The notes beneath the pieces were generated by a model that was given only the letters and a program-made list of their open reading frames with translations, was not told where the DNA came from and did no database searches. A stretch of 64,000 bases of DNA from Pseudomonas sp. AL03 (GTDB lineage Bacteria > Pseudomonadota > Gammaproteobacteria > Pseudomonadales > Pseudomonadaceae). How positions within the stretch are numbered: the first letter of the stretch is position 1; the number at the start of each line of letters is the position of its first letter. Both the position numbers and the translations under genes were made by a program. This document shows positions 34,316 to 41,897 of this stretch, one piece after another. The stretch spans positions 1-64,000 of the forward strand of contig NZ_JASBRE010000017.1 in the NCBI RefSeq assembly GCF_029960815.1, written 5' to 3'.

Positions 34316-35128
34316 ATGTGGTCCCTTAGCGCCTGGCGTCGCCGACGCCTCCTGGCCAAGCATCCGATTGCCGACGACAGGTGGCAGCGGGTGCGCCATC
34401 ACCTGAGTTTTCTCGATGGCATCAGCGCCGCCGAAGACCAGTGGTTGCGCGAAGCCAGCGTGCTGTTCCTCGAAGACAAGCACCTGACCGCCTTGCCCGG
34501 CGTCGAACTTCACCAAGAACAACGCCTGCTGCTGGCCGCCCAGGCGCAATTGCCATTGCTCCATCTGGGCGATTTGAACTGGTATCAGGGCTTCCACGAA
34601 ATCGTCCTCTATCCCGACGACTTCCTCAGCCCCCAACGCCATCGCGATGCCAGTGGTGTCGAACACGAATGGGATGGCGAACACAGCGGCGAAGCCTGGC
34701 AGCAAGGCCCGATCATCCTCGCCTGGCCTGGCGTGATGGCCAGCGGTGGCTGGGAAGGCTACAACCTGGTGATCCACGAACTCGCGCACAAACTCGACAT
34801 GCTCAACGGCGACGCCAACGGCCTGCCGCCGCTGCACGCTGACATGCGGGTCAGCGACTGGGCCAAGATCATGCAAGAAGCCTATGACGACCTCGATCGG
34901 CAACTGGATCGCAATCCAGACGCCGAAACCGCCATCGACCCGTACGCGGCGGAAAACCCCGCCGAGTTCTTCGCGGTCACCAGCGAATACTTCTTCAGCG
35001 CCCCGGATTTGCTGCACGAGGCGTATCCTCAGGTCTATGAGCAGCTGAAGCTGTTCTACCGCCAGGACCCGCTGGCCCGGCTGCGGCAACTTCTGGCCGA
35101 AGACCCTGTCTATCAGGCACGCGACTAG
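34316..35128 (+). CDS. mtfA: Zinc-dependent peptidase MtfA (M90 family)
   Basis: Cytoplasmic metallopeptidase of 270 residues. E. coli MtfA binds the glucose repressor Mlc and has aminopeptidase activity. The zinc-binding HELAHKLDML motif (HExxH) is present, along with the conserved AAENPAEFFAVTSEYFF segment that supplies a further ligand. The stop codon TAG coincides at its last base with the first base of a 158-bp terminal-repeat element, so the element may have set the present C-terminus. Confidence 0.93.
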   Translation: MWSLSAWRRRRLLAKHPIADDRWQRVRHHLSFLDGISAAEDQWLREASVLFLEDKHLTALPGVELHQEQRLLLAAQAQLPLLHLGDLNWYQGFHEIVLYPDDFLSPQRHRDASGVEHEWDGEHSGEAWQQGPIILAWPGVMASGGWEGYNLVIHELAHKLDMLNGDANGLPPLHADMRVSDWAKIMQEAYDDLDRQLDRNPDAETAIDPYAAENPAEFFAVTSEYFFSAPDLLHEAYPQVYEQLKLFYRQDPLARLRQLLAEDPVYQARD

Positions 35129-35285
35129 TGTCCTGTCTCACCGATACGTTGCTCTTTTGGCGAGTGGCCGTTGTGGCCAGGCAAGGCGCCGCGACGAGTC
35201 ATAGCTGGCTATGGCGAAGAGCGGCAACGCAGCATGGTCGCAACGGACGCCGTCAAAAAGCGACAGTGTCGGTGAGACAGGACAC
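35128..35285. mobile_element. MITE-like element with 17-bp terminal inverted repeats
   Basis: Perfect 17-base terminal repeats GTGTCCTGTCTCACCGA (35128-35144 and, inverted, 35269-35285) bound a 158-bp element with no coding capacity. The inner sequence is partly self-complementary (GTTGCTCTTTTGGCG against the complement of CGTCAAAAAGCGAC). Left end abuts the mtfA stop codon. No clear target duplication can be seen. Short size, terminal repeats and lack of a transposase suggest a miniature element mobilised in trans. Confidence 0.7.
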
Positions 35286-35310
35286 CCGGGTCTCTACGAC
35301 CCTTGGATCG

Positions 35311-35339
35311 TGGCATCGGCGGCGGAATATGCCTATAAT
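35311..35339 (+). promoter_or_regulatory. Predicted sigma-70 promoter of ppa
   Basis: TGGCAT (35311-35316), a 17-base spacer and a consensus TATAAT (35334-35339), 62 bases before the ppa start codon. The -35 is weak but spacing is ideal. Confidence 0.5.
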
Positions 35340-35401
35340 CGCCGCCACTTTTTGGTCAATCCGGCCAAGTGTTTTTGGTCAACTAACGGGGGCACCGCCC
35401 A

Positions 35402-35929
35402 ATGAGCTACAGCAAGATTCCGGCTGGCAAAGACCTGCCGAACGACATCTACGTCGCGATCGAGATTCCGGCCAACCACGCGCCGATCAAATACGAAATC
35501 GACAAAGACAGCGATTGCCTGTTCGTTGACCGTTTCATGGCCACCCCGATGTTCTACCCGGCCAACTACGGTTTCATCCCGAACACCCTGGCTGACGATG
35601 GTGACCCCCTCGACGTGCTGGTCGTGACCCCTTACCCGGTTACTCCAGGTTCGGTCATCCGCGCCCGTCCGGTCGGCATCCTGCACATGACCGACGACGG
35701 CGGCGGCGATGCCAAAGTCATCGCAGTCCCTCACGACAAGCTGTCCCAGCTGTACGTCGACGTGAAGGAATACACCGATCTGCCACCTCTGCTGCTGGAA
35801 CAGATCAAGCACTTCTTCGAGAACTACAAAGACCTCGAAAAGGGCAAATGGGTGAAGATCGAAGGTTGGGGCGACGCAGAAGCCGCTCGTACCGAGATCA
35901 TGAAGTCGGTTGCTGCCTATAAAGGCTGA
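35402..35929 (+). CDS. ppa: Inorganic pyrophosphatase
   Basis: Soluble family I pyrophosphatase that hydrolyses PPi and so pulls biosynthetic reactions forward. The 175-residue product has the metal-binding EIDKDSDCLFVDR, the signature DDGDPLDVLVVTP and the closing FENYKDLEKGKWVKIEGW. It has its own promoter and terminator and marks the left border of the accessory island. Confidence 0.98.
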   Translation: MSYSKIPAGKDLPNDIYVAIEIPANHAPIKYEIDKDSDCLFVDRFMATPMFYPANYGFIPNTLADDGDPLDVLVVTPYPVTPGSVIRARPVGILHMTDDGGGDAKVIAVPHDKLSQLYVDVKEYTDLPPLLLEQIKHFFENYKDLEKGKWVKIEGWGDAEAARTEIMKSVAAYKG

Positions 35930-35960
35930 TTGCCGCGGCTGACATCAGCTTCTACGAAGA

Positions 35961-35984
35961 ACCCCGGTTGATCCGGGGTTTTTT
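35961..35984 (+). terminator. Intrinsic terminator of ppa
   Basis: ACCCCGG and CCGGGGT arms with a 5-base loop, followed by a six-base T-run ending at 35984; 31 bases after the ppa stop codon. Confidence 0.92.
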
Positions 35985-36061
35985 GTGGGCGTTTGAATAT
36001 CACATTCAACAGCACATTTAACTGGCGGGCAAACCGGTTTTTTCTTGTTTAATTTTTACAA

Positions 36062-36071
36062 AAGACGTCTT
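36062..36071 (+). promoter_or_regulatory. Palindrome upstream of the S24 regulator
   Basis: AAGACGTCTT is a perfect 10-base palindrome in the AT-rich leader, 81 bases before the start codon of the regulator, upstream of a TTGACG that could be its -35. Candidate operator for autoregulation; inference from position only. Confidence 0.35.
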
Positions 36072-36151
36072 ACATCAGGACTTAAATTTGACGCTAGATT
36101 TGAACGTTTTGTTGAATCAAAGCCTTATGCCGCACGGCTAGACTCGTGTTT

Positions 36152-36904
36152 ATGAAAAAGAACAAAACCTGCGGTCCACGATTCAGAATGCTCCTGAAAG
36201 AGCTCCAAATCACGACAACGAGATTTGCCGAATTCCTGGGCATTTCCGACCCTCAAACTGTCCATAACTGCTATACCCGCGGAGTTCCTGACTACCGTAT
36301 GGAGGACGTCGCCAGAAGACTGTCCGTGAACACTGAATGGCTGAAATCCGGCGAAGGACCGCAAGACGCCAGGGAATTGCATCTGATCGACGCATCCGGC
36401 AACACCTTCGACGCCCAGTCAATCCGGGGCGCCTATCGGGTCATCGAGCCAGTCGATATCGAACTACCCTTTTACAAAGAAGCGGCCACTGCCCCCGGCT
36501 CCGACAAAACCCATGTCATCAAAGACCCCAGCGAATCGATCCGCCTGCCGCGCCGCGATCTTGACTCCCTGGAAATCAACCACGCCGATGCCATCTGTGC
36601 CCGCATGGTTGGCAATAGCATGGCCGAAAAAATTGAAGACGGCTCCATCGTCGCCATCGACCGCGGGCTCACGCAAATTGTCGACGGAGAGATTTACGCA
36701 ATCGAGCACGACGGCATGTTGCGCATCAAATACCTGAGCCGGGTACCAGGCAACGCAATACGCATGCGCAGCCACAACAGCTCCGAATACCCGGATGAAG
36801 TCTTCAGACCTCCGCAAATCGAAGAACAAAACATAAGGGTCCTGGGATGGGTGTTCTGGTGGTCGACCCTGAATAAACGCAGGCCACCCGTACCTTTTCT
36901 GTAA
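36152..36904 (+). CDS. HTH/S24 (LexA/CI-like) transcriptional regulator
   Basis: The 250-residue protein resembles phage repressors. The N-terminal helix-turn-helix lies at about 10-65 (RFAEFLGISDPQTVHNCYTRG, MEDVARRLSVNTEWL). The C-terminal S24 peptidase domain has the nucleophile serine in ARMVGNSMAEKIEDGSIVAID and the lysine in LRIKYLSR. The expected Ala-Gly cleavage site is not clear; the likely linker reads AATAPGSD. The upstream 150 bases are strikingly AT-rich compared with neighbours. The start is ATG 36152, although a GTG six bases earlier is in frame. It is the first gene of the accessory island and may be a phage remnant or control the island. Confidence 0.85.
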   Translation: MKKNKTCGPRFRMLLKELQITTTRFAEFLGISDPQTVHNCYTRGVPDYRMEDVARRLSVNTEWLKSGEGPQDARELHLIDASGNTFDAQSIRGAYRVIEPVDIELPFYKEAATAPGSDKTHVIKDPSESIRLPRRDLDSLEINHADAICARMVGNSMAEKIEDGSIVAIDRGLTQIVDGEIYAIEHDGMLRIKYLSRVPGNAIRMRSHNSSEYPDEVFRPPQIEEQNIRVLGWVFWWSTLNKRRPPVPFL

Positions 36905-37060
36905 ACACATAACCTTGTAGCAGCTGGCGAAGCCTGCGTTCGGCTCGGGATAGCTCTACCCCGCACACCACGCTGGGAATTCCCCAAAAAAATCAGTATG
37001 CTGCGCCCCACATTTGCGCATCGACCCGCCCCGCGGCGGAGAGTCGCACCGACAAGGCAG

Positions 37061-37141
37061 ATGATTTTCTCGCCAAGTCCCACAGCCGGACGCAAGATCC
37101 GGGTGTACGTTTTGAAGGCTGGCGCGGTTTACCAAAAATGA
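37061..37141 (+). CDS. Candidate 26-codon small ORF
   Basis: Starts ATG with an AAGGCAG ribosome-binding site at close spacing and encodes a basic peptide ending RVYVLKAGAVYQK. It is followed within 20 bases by an intrinsic terminator, so a short transcript carrying little else is plausible. I do not recognise the peptide. It could equally be part of a small regulatory RNA. Confidence 0.35.
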   Translation: MIFSPSPTAGRKIRVYVLKAGAVYQK

Positions 37142-37160
37142 ACCAAGCCAGTCCCCGAGA

Positions 37161-37183
37161 AGCCGGCCACAAGCCGGCTTTTT
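37161..37183 (+). terminator. Intrinsic terminator after small ORF
   Basis: AGCCGGC and GCCGGCT arms with a CACAA loop lead into TTTTT. It ends whatever is transcribed between the S24 regulator and the pseudogene. Confidence 0.8.
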
Positions 37184-37220
37184 AATGTCTATAAGAAAGT
37201 GATTTACGCCGGAAAATCGC

Positions 37221-37484
37221 TCAGGACTCTTCAGTATTCAGCGCATAAAACTCCTGTAGCTTGGCCTGCAACAGCTTCTTGTCCGGCAGTTGAGTCTGAT
37301 TTTCCGCGACCAATGCCGGCGAAAGTGAGCGGTTAAGGGCGTACTCGACGACTTCATTATCTTTGCTAGCACACAGCAAAACCCCCAGTGCGGGATTTTC
37401 ATACGGTTTGCGGATATTGCGGTCAAGAGCCTCAAAGCTTGCGTATGCCAGACGGCGGAATTTATTGCGCAGGGATCTTCTGTA
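37221..37484 (-). pseudogene. DUF1016 (YhcG) nuclease, C-terminal remnant
   Basis: On the minus strand this frame encodes about 87 residues ending in a normal stop codon, with the recognisable DUF1016 C-terminus NPALGVLLCASKDNEVVEYA, then LPDKKLLQAKLQEFYAL. The frame has an in-frame stop codon at 37485-37487 and no start, and the N-terminal half, including most of the PD-(D/E)XK nuclease core, is missing. DUF1016 proteins are often carried with restriction systems, so this is a decayed member of the same island. Confidence 0.8.
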
Positions 37485-37632
37485 TTACAAAACCCTTTGC
37501 CAATGCTCGAATACACAGTGGCTTACGCTTTCTCGGTGCCAACGCCTCACCGGTGAGGGCTGCCTGTGTGACCGTTAATTTATACTCGCCCGCCGATCAG
37601 CACAAAAACGTAGTCACCACAGGGAAGCGTCC

Positions 37633-38553
37633 ATGTCCGTTCCAACTTACGATCAGTTCATCGAACCCATCCTGCGTTTTCTCGTCACCAAACCCGACGG
37701 TGCACCGACCCGGGATGCCCAGGACGCCGCCGCAAAGACGCTGCAACTGACTGAAGAGCAACGGCAAGAGCTGACCGCAAGTGGTCAGGCTACCTACAAG
37801 AACCGAGCTGGCTGGGCACACGACCGGCTCAAACGCGCCGGTCTATCCAGCTGCGCAAAACGCGGTTACTGGAAACTAACTGATGCGGGGGTGGCCTATG
37901 CCAAAGAGAATTCCACCCCCCTGGCCGCCGATGAAGTGGAGCATTTAGCCATTGGCTATATGCATGTGAAACTGAAAGTCGCCGCCGACGCCGCACCGCT
38001 GGATGACCAACCTGCCGTTGAACCTGACGTAACCTCCGCGACCGCCAGCCCGGATGATCGGCTTGAACAAGCCCTCCAGGAATTGCGCGACGCCACAGCG
38101 GCCGATCTATTGGATCACTTGTTACAGGTCAGCCCCAACCGCTTCGAAGTGATCGTACTGGATGTGCTTCATCGCCTGGGATACGGCGCTAGCCGCAATG
38201 ATCTGCAGCGTGTCGGTGGGTCTGGGGATGCCGGCATTGATGGCATCATTTCGCTCGATAAGCTGGGGCTTGAGAAGGTTTATGTCCAAGCCAAGCGTTG
38301 GCAGAACACGGTAGGCCGCCCTGAGCTGCAGGCTTTCTACGGCGCACTCGCCGGGCAAAAGGCTAAGCGCGGGGTGTTCATCACAACCTCTGGTTTCACG
38401 GCACACGCTGTCGACTTCGCTAAATCGGTGGACGGGATTGGGTTGGTGGATGGCACGCGACTGGTGCATCTGATGATGGATCATGAAGTGGGTGTTACAT
38501 CGCGACTGTTGCGGTTGCCGGCGCTGGATCGTGATTATTTTGATGAGGAGTGA
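37633..38553 (+). CDS. Mrr-type restriction endonuclease
   Basis: Type IV restriction enzyme candidate that would cut methylated foreign DNA. The 306-residue protein has a winged-helix N-terminal Mrr domain (about 1-100, PTYDQFIEPILRFL; WAHDRLKRAGLSSC) and a C-terminal PD-(D/E)XK nuclease domain with FEVIVLDVLHRLGYG, GSGDAGIDGIISLD and the catalytic YVQAKRW. The ATG follows an AGGGAAG ribosome-binding site. There is no methyltransferase next to it. Gap to the DarT-like operon is 166 bases, so it is probably a separate transcript. Confidence 0.92.
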   Translation: MSVPTYDQFIEPILRFLVTKPDGAPTRDAQDAAAKTLQLTEEQRQELTASGQATYKNRAGWAHDRLKRAGLSSCAKRGYWKLTDAGVAYAKENSTPLAADEVEHLAIGYMHVKLKVAADAAPLDDQPAVEPDVTSATASPDDRLEQALQELRDATAADLLDHLLQVSPNRFEVIVLDVLHRLGYGASRNDLQRVGGSGDAGIDGIISLDKLGLEKVYVQAKRWQNTVGRPELQAFYGALAGQKAKRGVFITTSGFTAHAVDFAKSVDGIGLVDGTRLVHLMMDHEVGVTSRLLRLPALDRDYFDEE

Positions 38554-38594
38554 GAGATCCGTTTTGGGCAAACCAGCCACTTCCCCTGCAACGC

Positions 38595-38624
38595 TTGTGG
38601 CTTAAGGTGATGGCACACTAGAAT
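38595..38624 (+). promoter_or_regulatory. Candidate promoter of the DarT-DarT-DarG operon
   Basis: TTGTGG (38595-38600), an 18-base spacer and TAGAAT (38619-38624), 95 bases before the first start codon. Each hexamer departs from consensus. An inverted repeat AACCCGC/GCGGGTT lies between it and the gene (38657-38691). Confidence 0.4.
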
Positions 38625-38719
38625 CACGAAGTACGCCCGACTTGGAAGGTCGCGGTTAACCCGCAGAAGAGATAGGGCTAAAGCGGGTTTAGATAGATGT
38701 GCAGGTCAAGGAGACCACG

Positions 38720-39301
38720 ATGCCAGACGTCAGAAATATCAAGGAACAAAAGCTTCTATACCACCTCACTTCGGTTGAAAACCTGGATGGCATTTTTCAG
38801 GGTGGTCTAAAGCCTCGCGCTGAACTCACCGACTTCAAAGATGTAGCTGACAGTGAGATTCTGAAGAAGCGTAAAGCCCTTGAGCTTGACAGCTATGTGC
38901 CCTTTCACTGGTTCGCTGCAAATCCATTTGACGGAAGTGTGCAACGTAACAACCCTGATGTGAAATTCGTCCTGATCTCCGTTTACAGGTCTATTGCGAA
39001 ACAAAACAGTTGGAAAGTCATTCCTCGCCACCCTCTGGCAAACGATTCAATCCAGTTACTCGATTATGACGAAGGTTTCGAAGCCATCGAGTGGGAGGTC
39101 ATGAACAGCCGGGAGTATCACGACGCGCACTGCAAAAGCATCTGCATGGCGGAATGCTTGGCGCCTGGCGTTGTGAAACCAAACGCCTTCTTCAAAATCT
39201 TCACTCCTAACGAGGAGGTCGAAGCACTCTGCGTGGCTAAAATGCGCGAGGCCGGTGTTAATGTACTCACCGGCGCGAATGAGAGAATGTTTTATCAATG
39301 A
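38720..39301 (+). CDS. Divergent DarT-like (DUF4433) ADP-ribosyltransferase
   Basis: The 193-residue protein resembles DarT in layout but is far from its neighbour in sequence. Matching features are the opening LLYHLTSVENLDGIFQGGL, the DSYVPFHWFAANPF segment in place of YVPFYF, and a late MAECLAPGVV whose glutamate lines up with the DarT catalytic glutamate. It overlaps darT by four bases (ATGA) and has a strong AAGGAG site for the ATG at 38720. It might modify another base or sequence, or act as an accessory or second toxin. I infer family membership from motifs only. Confidence 0.7.
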   Translation: MPDVRNIKEQKLLYHLTSVENLDGIFQGGLKPRAELTDFKDVADSEILKKRKALELDSYVPFHWFAANPFDGSVQRNNPDVKFVLISVYRSIAKQNSWKVIPRHPLANDSIQLLDYDEGFEAIEWEVMNSREYHDAHCKSICMAECLAPGVVKPNAFFKIFTPNEEVEALCVAKMREAGVNVLTGANERMFYQ

Positions 39302-39942
39302 ACTACACCAGTCTGAATCCAGAGAAGGCTCTGATTTGGCGTATCGTCCATCGCGATAACCTGCCTTGGATTCTGGACAACGGGCTGCATTGCGCAAACT
39401 CGAAGGTGCAGGCACCGCAATACGTGAATATCGGCAACGTCGATTTGATCGACAAGCGCCGCACCCGTCGTGTGCCCATCGCGCCAGAGGGATTTTTGGC
39501 CGACTACGTACCCTTCTATTTCACGCCCTTCTCTGTGATGATGAAAAACATTCATTCCGGGTGGAGCGTTCAGCAGCGCAACAACGACGAGATTGTAGTT
39601 CTCGTCTCTAGTCTTTACCGCGCCGAAGAGCTGGGCCTACCGTTTGTCTTCACAAACGCACATGCCTACCCGGATTGGACAGACTATTACAGCGACTTGG
39701 CGAATCTTGGCGAGATCGATTGGTCTATCCTTCAACGACGCGACTTCAAACGTGATCCTGATGACCCTCGAAAGATGGAGCGTTATCAGGCCGAAGCGCT
39801 GATTCACCATCACCTTCCGATTACAGGACTCCTTGGCATCATGTGCTACACCGATGCAATGAAAGAACGCATAGAGCAAGACGTCGCCGCTAGAGGCCTG
39901 ACGTTGTCTGTTCATGCGCGTCCGGGATGGTATTTCCAATGA
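39298..39942 (+). CDS. darT: DarT, DNA thymidine ADP-ribosyltransferase toxin
   Basis: DarT links ADP-ribose from NAD to thymidine in single-stranded DNA, stalling replication; with DarG it forms a toxin-antitoxin system that protects against phage. The 214-residue product has IWRIVHRDNLPWILDNGLHC (NAD-binding start), the LIDKRRTRRVP arginines, DYVPFYFTPFSVMM, the TNAHAYPDWTDYYSDLANL region, and the catalytic glutamate in RYQAEALIHHHLP. It resembles the DarT2 group. Its start overlaps the preceding gene and its stop overlaps darG, four bases each, so the three are translationally coupled. Confidence 0.9.
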   Translation: MNYTSLNPEKALIWRIVHRDNLPWILDNGLHCANSKVQAPQYVNIGNVDLIDKRRTRRVPIAPEGFLADYVPFYFTPFSVMMKNIHSGWSVQQRNNDEIVVLVSSLYRAEELGLPFVFTNAHAYPDWTDYYSDLANLGEIDWSILQRRDFKRDPDDPRKMERYQAEALIHHHLPITGLLGIMCYTDAMKERIEQDVAARGLTLSVHARPGWYFQ

Positions 39943-41027
39943 TCAGATTTACCCAAGGCAACCTTCTGGAAGCCAAAACCGAAGCCCTCGTCAATACGGT
40001 AAATACCGTAGGTGTGATGGGCAAAGGTATCGCGCTGATGTTCAAAGAGCGCTTCGCGGAGAACTACCGTCTGTATTCGACGGCCTGCAAGGCCGGCGAG
40101 GTAGAGACCGGCAAGGTTCACGTAACGGCAGTCAACGAGCTCGACGGTCCTCGCTGGATCGTAAACTTCCCTACCAAACGTCACTGGCGATCGCCGTCGC
40201 AGATGGCATGGATAACCGAAGGCTTGCACGATCTCCGTCGCTTCCTGATTGAAAACGACGTGAAGTCCGTGGCAGTTCCACCGCTAGGTGCCGGTAACGG
40301 TGGTTTGAAATGGCCAGAAGTTCGAGAACAGATTGTTGATGTCTTGAGTGATCTGGATGTCGATGTGTTGGTATTCGAGCCATCCAACCAGTATCTAAAT
40401 GTCGCCAAACGTAGCGGCGTGGAAAAGCTTACGCCCGCTCGCGCACTCATTGCCGAACTGGTTCGGCGCTACTGGGTATTGGGTATGGAATGCAGCCTGC
40501 TAGAGATTCAGAAGCTAGCCTGGTTCCTTGAGCGCGCTATCGAGAAGCTACCGAACACCGAAAACCCGCTGAATCTTAAGTTTGTTGCTCATAAGTACGG
40601 GCCTTATGCCAATCGGTTGGAGCATCTGCTCAATAACCTGGATGGCAGTTACCTGCATTGCGACAAGCGCATCAGTGATGCGGGTATCAGTGACGTGATC
40701 TGGTTTGACCAAGAGCGCAAAGCTTTTCTGCAAACCTATCTAAAAACAGAGGCCAAGGAGTATTCCCAGGCCCTGGAGCGCACCGCCGAGTTAATCGACG
40801 GCTTTGAGTCCCCCTTCGGTATGGAACTGTTGGCGACTGTCGATTGGTTGCTGAGTCAGGAAAAGGTATCCCCGACTGTTCCTGCCGTGCGCGAAGCGTT
40901 GAAGCATTGGGATGGAGGAGCCGGTGCTGCAGCTCGCAAGAGCAGGCTGTTCGACGATCCGGCGCTTGATATCGCACTCAAACGCCTGACATCCAGTAGT
41001 TTCAGGCCTGAAATGTCTGCCTGTTAA
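39939..41027 (+). CDS. darG: DarG, macrodomain antitoxin (DNA ADP-ribosyl glycohydrolase)
   Basis: DarG removes ADP-ribose from DNA and also binds DarT directly. The 362-residue product has an N-terminal macrodomain (about 1-155; VNTVNTVGVMGKGIALMF, FPTKRHWRSPSQ with the expected lysine, PPLGAGNGGLKWPEV) and a C-terminal DarT-binding domain (about 165-362; LLEIQKLAWFLERA, HKYGPYANRLEHLL, ERTAELIDGFESPFGMELLA). The ATG at 39939 overlaps the darT stop codon. Both halves are complete, so the antitoxin looks functional. Confidence 0.93.
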   Translation: MIRFTQGNLLEAKTEALVNTVNTVGVMGKGIALMFKERFAENYRLYSTACKAGEVETGKVHVTAVNELDGPRWIVNFPTKRHWRSPSQMAWITEGLHDLRRFLIENDVKSVAVPPLGAGNGGLKWPEVREQIVDVLSDLDVDVLVFEPSNQYLNVAKRSGVEKLTPARALIAELVRRYWVLGMECSLLEIQKLAWFLERAIEKLPNTENPLNLKFVAHKYGPYANRLEHLLNNLDGSYLHCDKRISDAGISDVIWFDQERKAFLQTYLKTEAKEYSQALERTAELIDGFESPFGMELLATVDWLLSQEKVSPTVPAVREALKHWDGGAGAAARKSRLFDDPALDIALKRLTSSSFRPEMSAC

Positions 41028-41042
41028 CTTCAATTGTCCCCG

Positions 41043-41075
41043 AATAATTGTCCAACAGCCCGTTGGACAATTATT
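41043..41075. terminator. Bidirectional hairpin between darG and the mag operon
   Basis: Fourteen-base perfect arms AATAATTGTCCAAC/GTTGGACAATTATT with an AGCCC loop. The A/T-rich ends give a short U-run on either strand, so it could end both the darTG transcript and the oppositely directed mag transcript. It also marks the right border of the island. Confidence 0.75.
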
Positions 41076-41078
41076 TCA

Positions 41079-41894
41079 TCACGGATAACTAAACCCCTTA
41101 ACCAACGTCAACTCCCCCACCGCCCGCATCGGCACCAGGAACGTCTCCATCTTCTCGTTCGGCGTCCCCTCCTCCGTTATCACCGTCACCTGCGCCGTGG
41201 TCAGCGGCTGAACCGCATCCTCCTGCCCCTCCTCGTCACTGCGATACCCGCCCCCGAAGTAGTTCACATAAACCAGATACTGCCCCTTGATCGGCGCGGG
41301 CATGGCGAAGATTTCCGGGCCGTAGCCCGTCGTCACATCAACATCGAGCGCAGCACCATTGGGCACAACACGATCGCCGTACCAGATGTGGGCGCCGTCG
41401 GGTGTGATGAGGTGCAAGTCGAGGTCGGTGCCATCACTGTCCCAAGCCAGCAGCACCCGCAACTTCGCCGGAGTCGCCCCGCCGCTGGCGTTAAGGAACT
41501 GCGTGCGATGCCGTTGTTGACCATCGGGGCTGCGGACTTCAACGCTATTGCTGCCATTGGGAAACGAGAACGGCCGATCAAAGCGGCCGGCAGCATCGAT
41601 CTTCAGCGGCATGCTGACGCCGTTGACGATCAAACGGCCCGGCTCACCGGACTTGGGCGTGGCTTTGATCTGCCCAGTGATGCGAGCGGTATTGGCTTGG
41701 CCCACCGGTGTGTTCACCGAGGAGGCTGGGTAGTTAACGGTCTGACGGAAGCTTTCGCCTTCACCCTCAGGTGCGCCGGTGCGCCAGCCGCCAACGGGCG
41801 TATCGAGTTTCACGGCGCTCTCAGCCGCAAGAACTGTCGGCAGTACGCAAAAAGAACAAAGGAACAGGAAGACCTGTGGATAACGGAGTTTCAT
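41079..41894 (-). CDS. magF: DUF2135 (YfaP-like) periplasmic protein, MagF position
   Basis: Secreted protein of 271 residues with a signal peptide (hydrophobic FLFLCSFCVLPTVLAAES). The YfaP/DUF2135 core is recognised by ARITGQIKATPKS, FDRPFSFPNGSNSVEVRS, LLAWDSDGTDLDLHLITPDG and YLVYVNYFG. Last gene of the six-gene alpha-2-macroglobulin operon; P. aeruginosa has MagF in the same place. It is a paralogue of the first gene (50466). The DLDLH strand with Asp residues is VWA- or bacterial Ig-like; no enzyme activity is known. Confidence 0.86.
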   Translation of the reverse strand: MKLRYPQVFLFLCSFCVLPTVLAAESAVKLDTPVGGWRTGAPEGEGESFRQTVNYPASSVNTPVGQANTARITGQIKATPKSGEPGRLIVNGVSMPLKIDAAGRFDRPFSFPNGSNSVEVRSPDGQQRHRTQFLNASGGATPAKLRVLLAWDSDGTDLDLHLITPDGAHIWYGDRVVPNGAALDVDVTTGYGPEIFAMPAPIKGQYLVYVNYFGGGYRSDEEGQEDAVQPLTTAQVTVITEEGTPNEKMETFLVPMRAVGELTLVKGFSYP

Positions 41895-41897
41895 GGC

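Noticed and set aside
37238..37516. A start-to-stop minus-strand ORF of 92 codons in a different frame from the DUF1016 remnant
   Set aside because: Its translation has no resemblance to any family, while the neighbouring frame carries the recognisable DUF1016 C-terminus.
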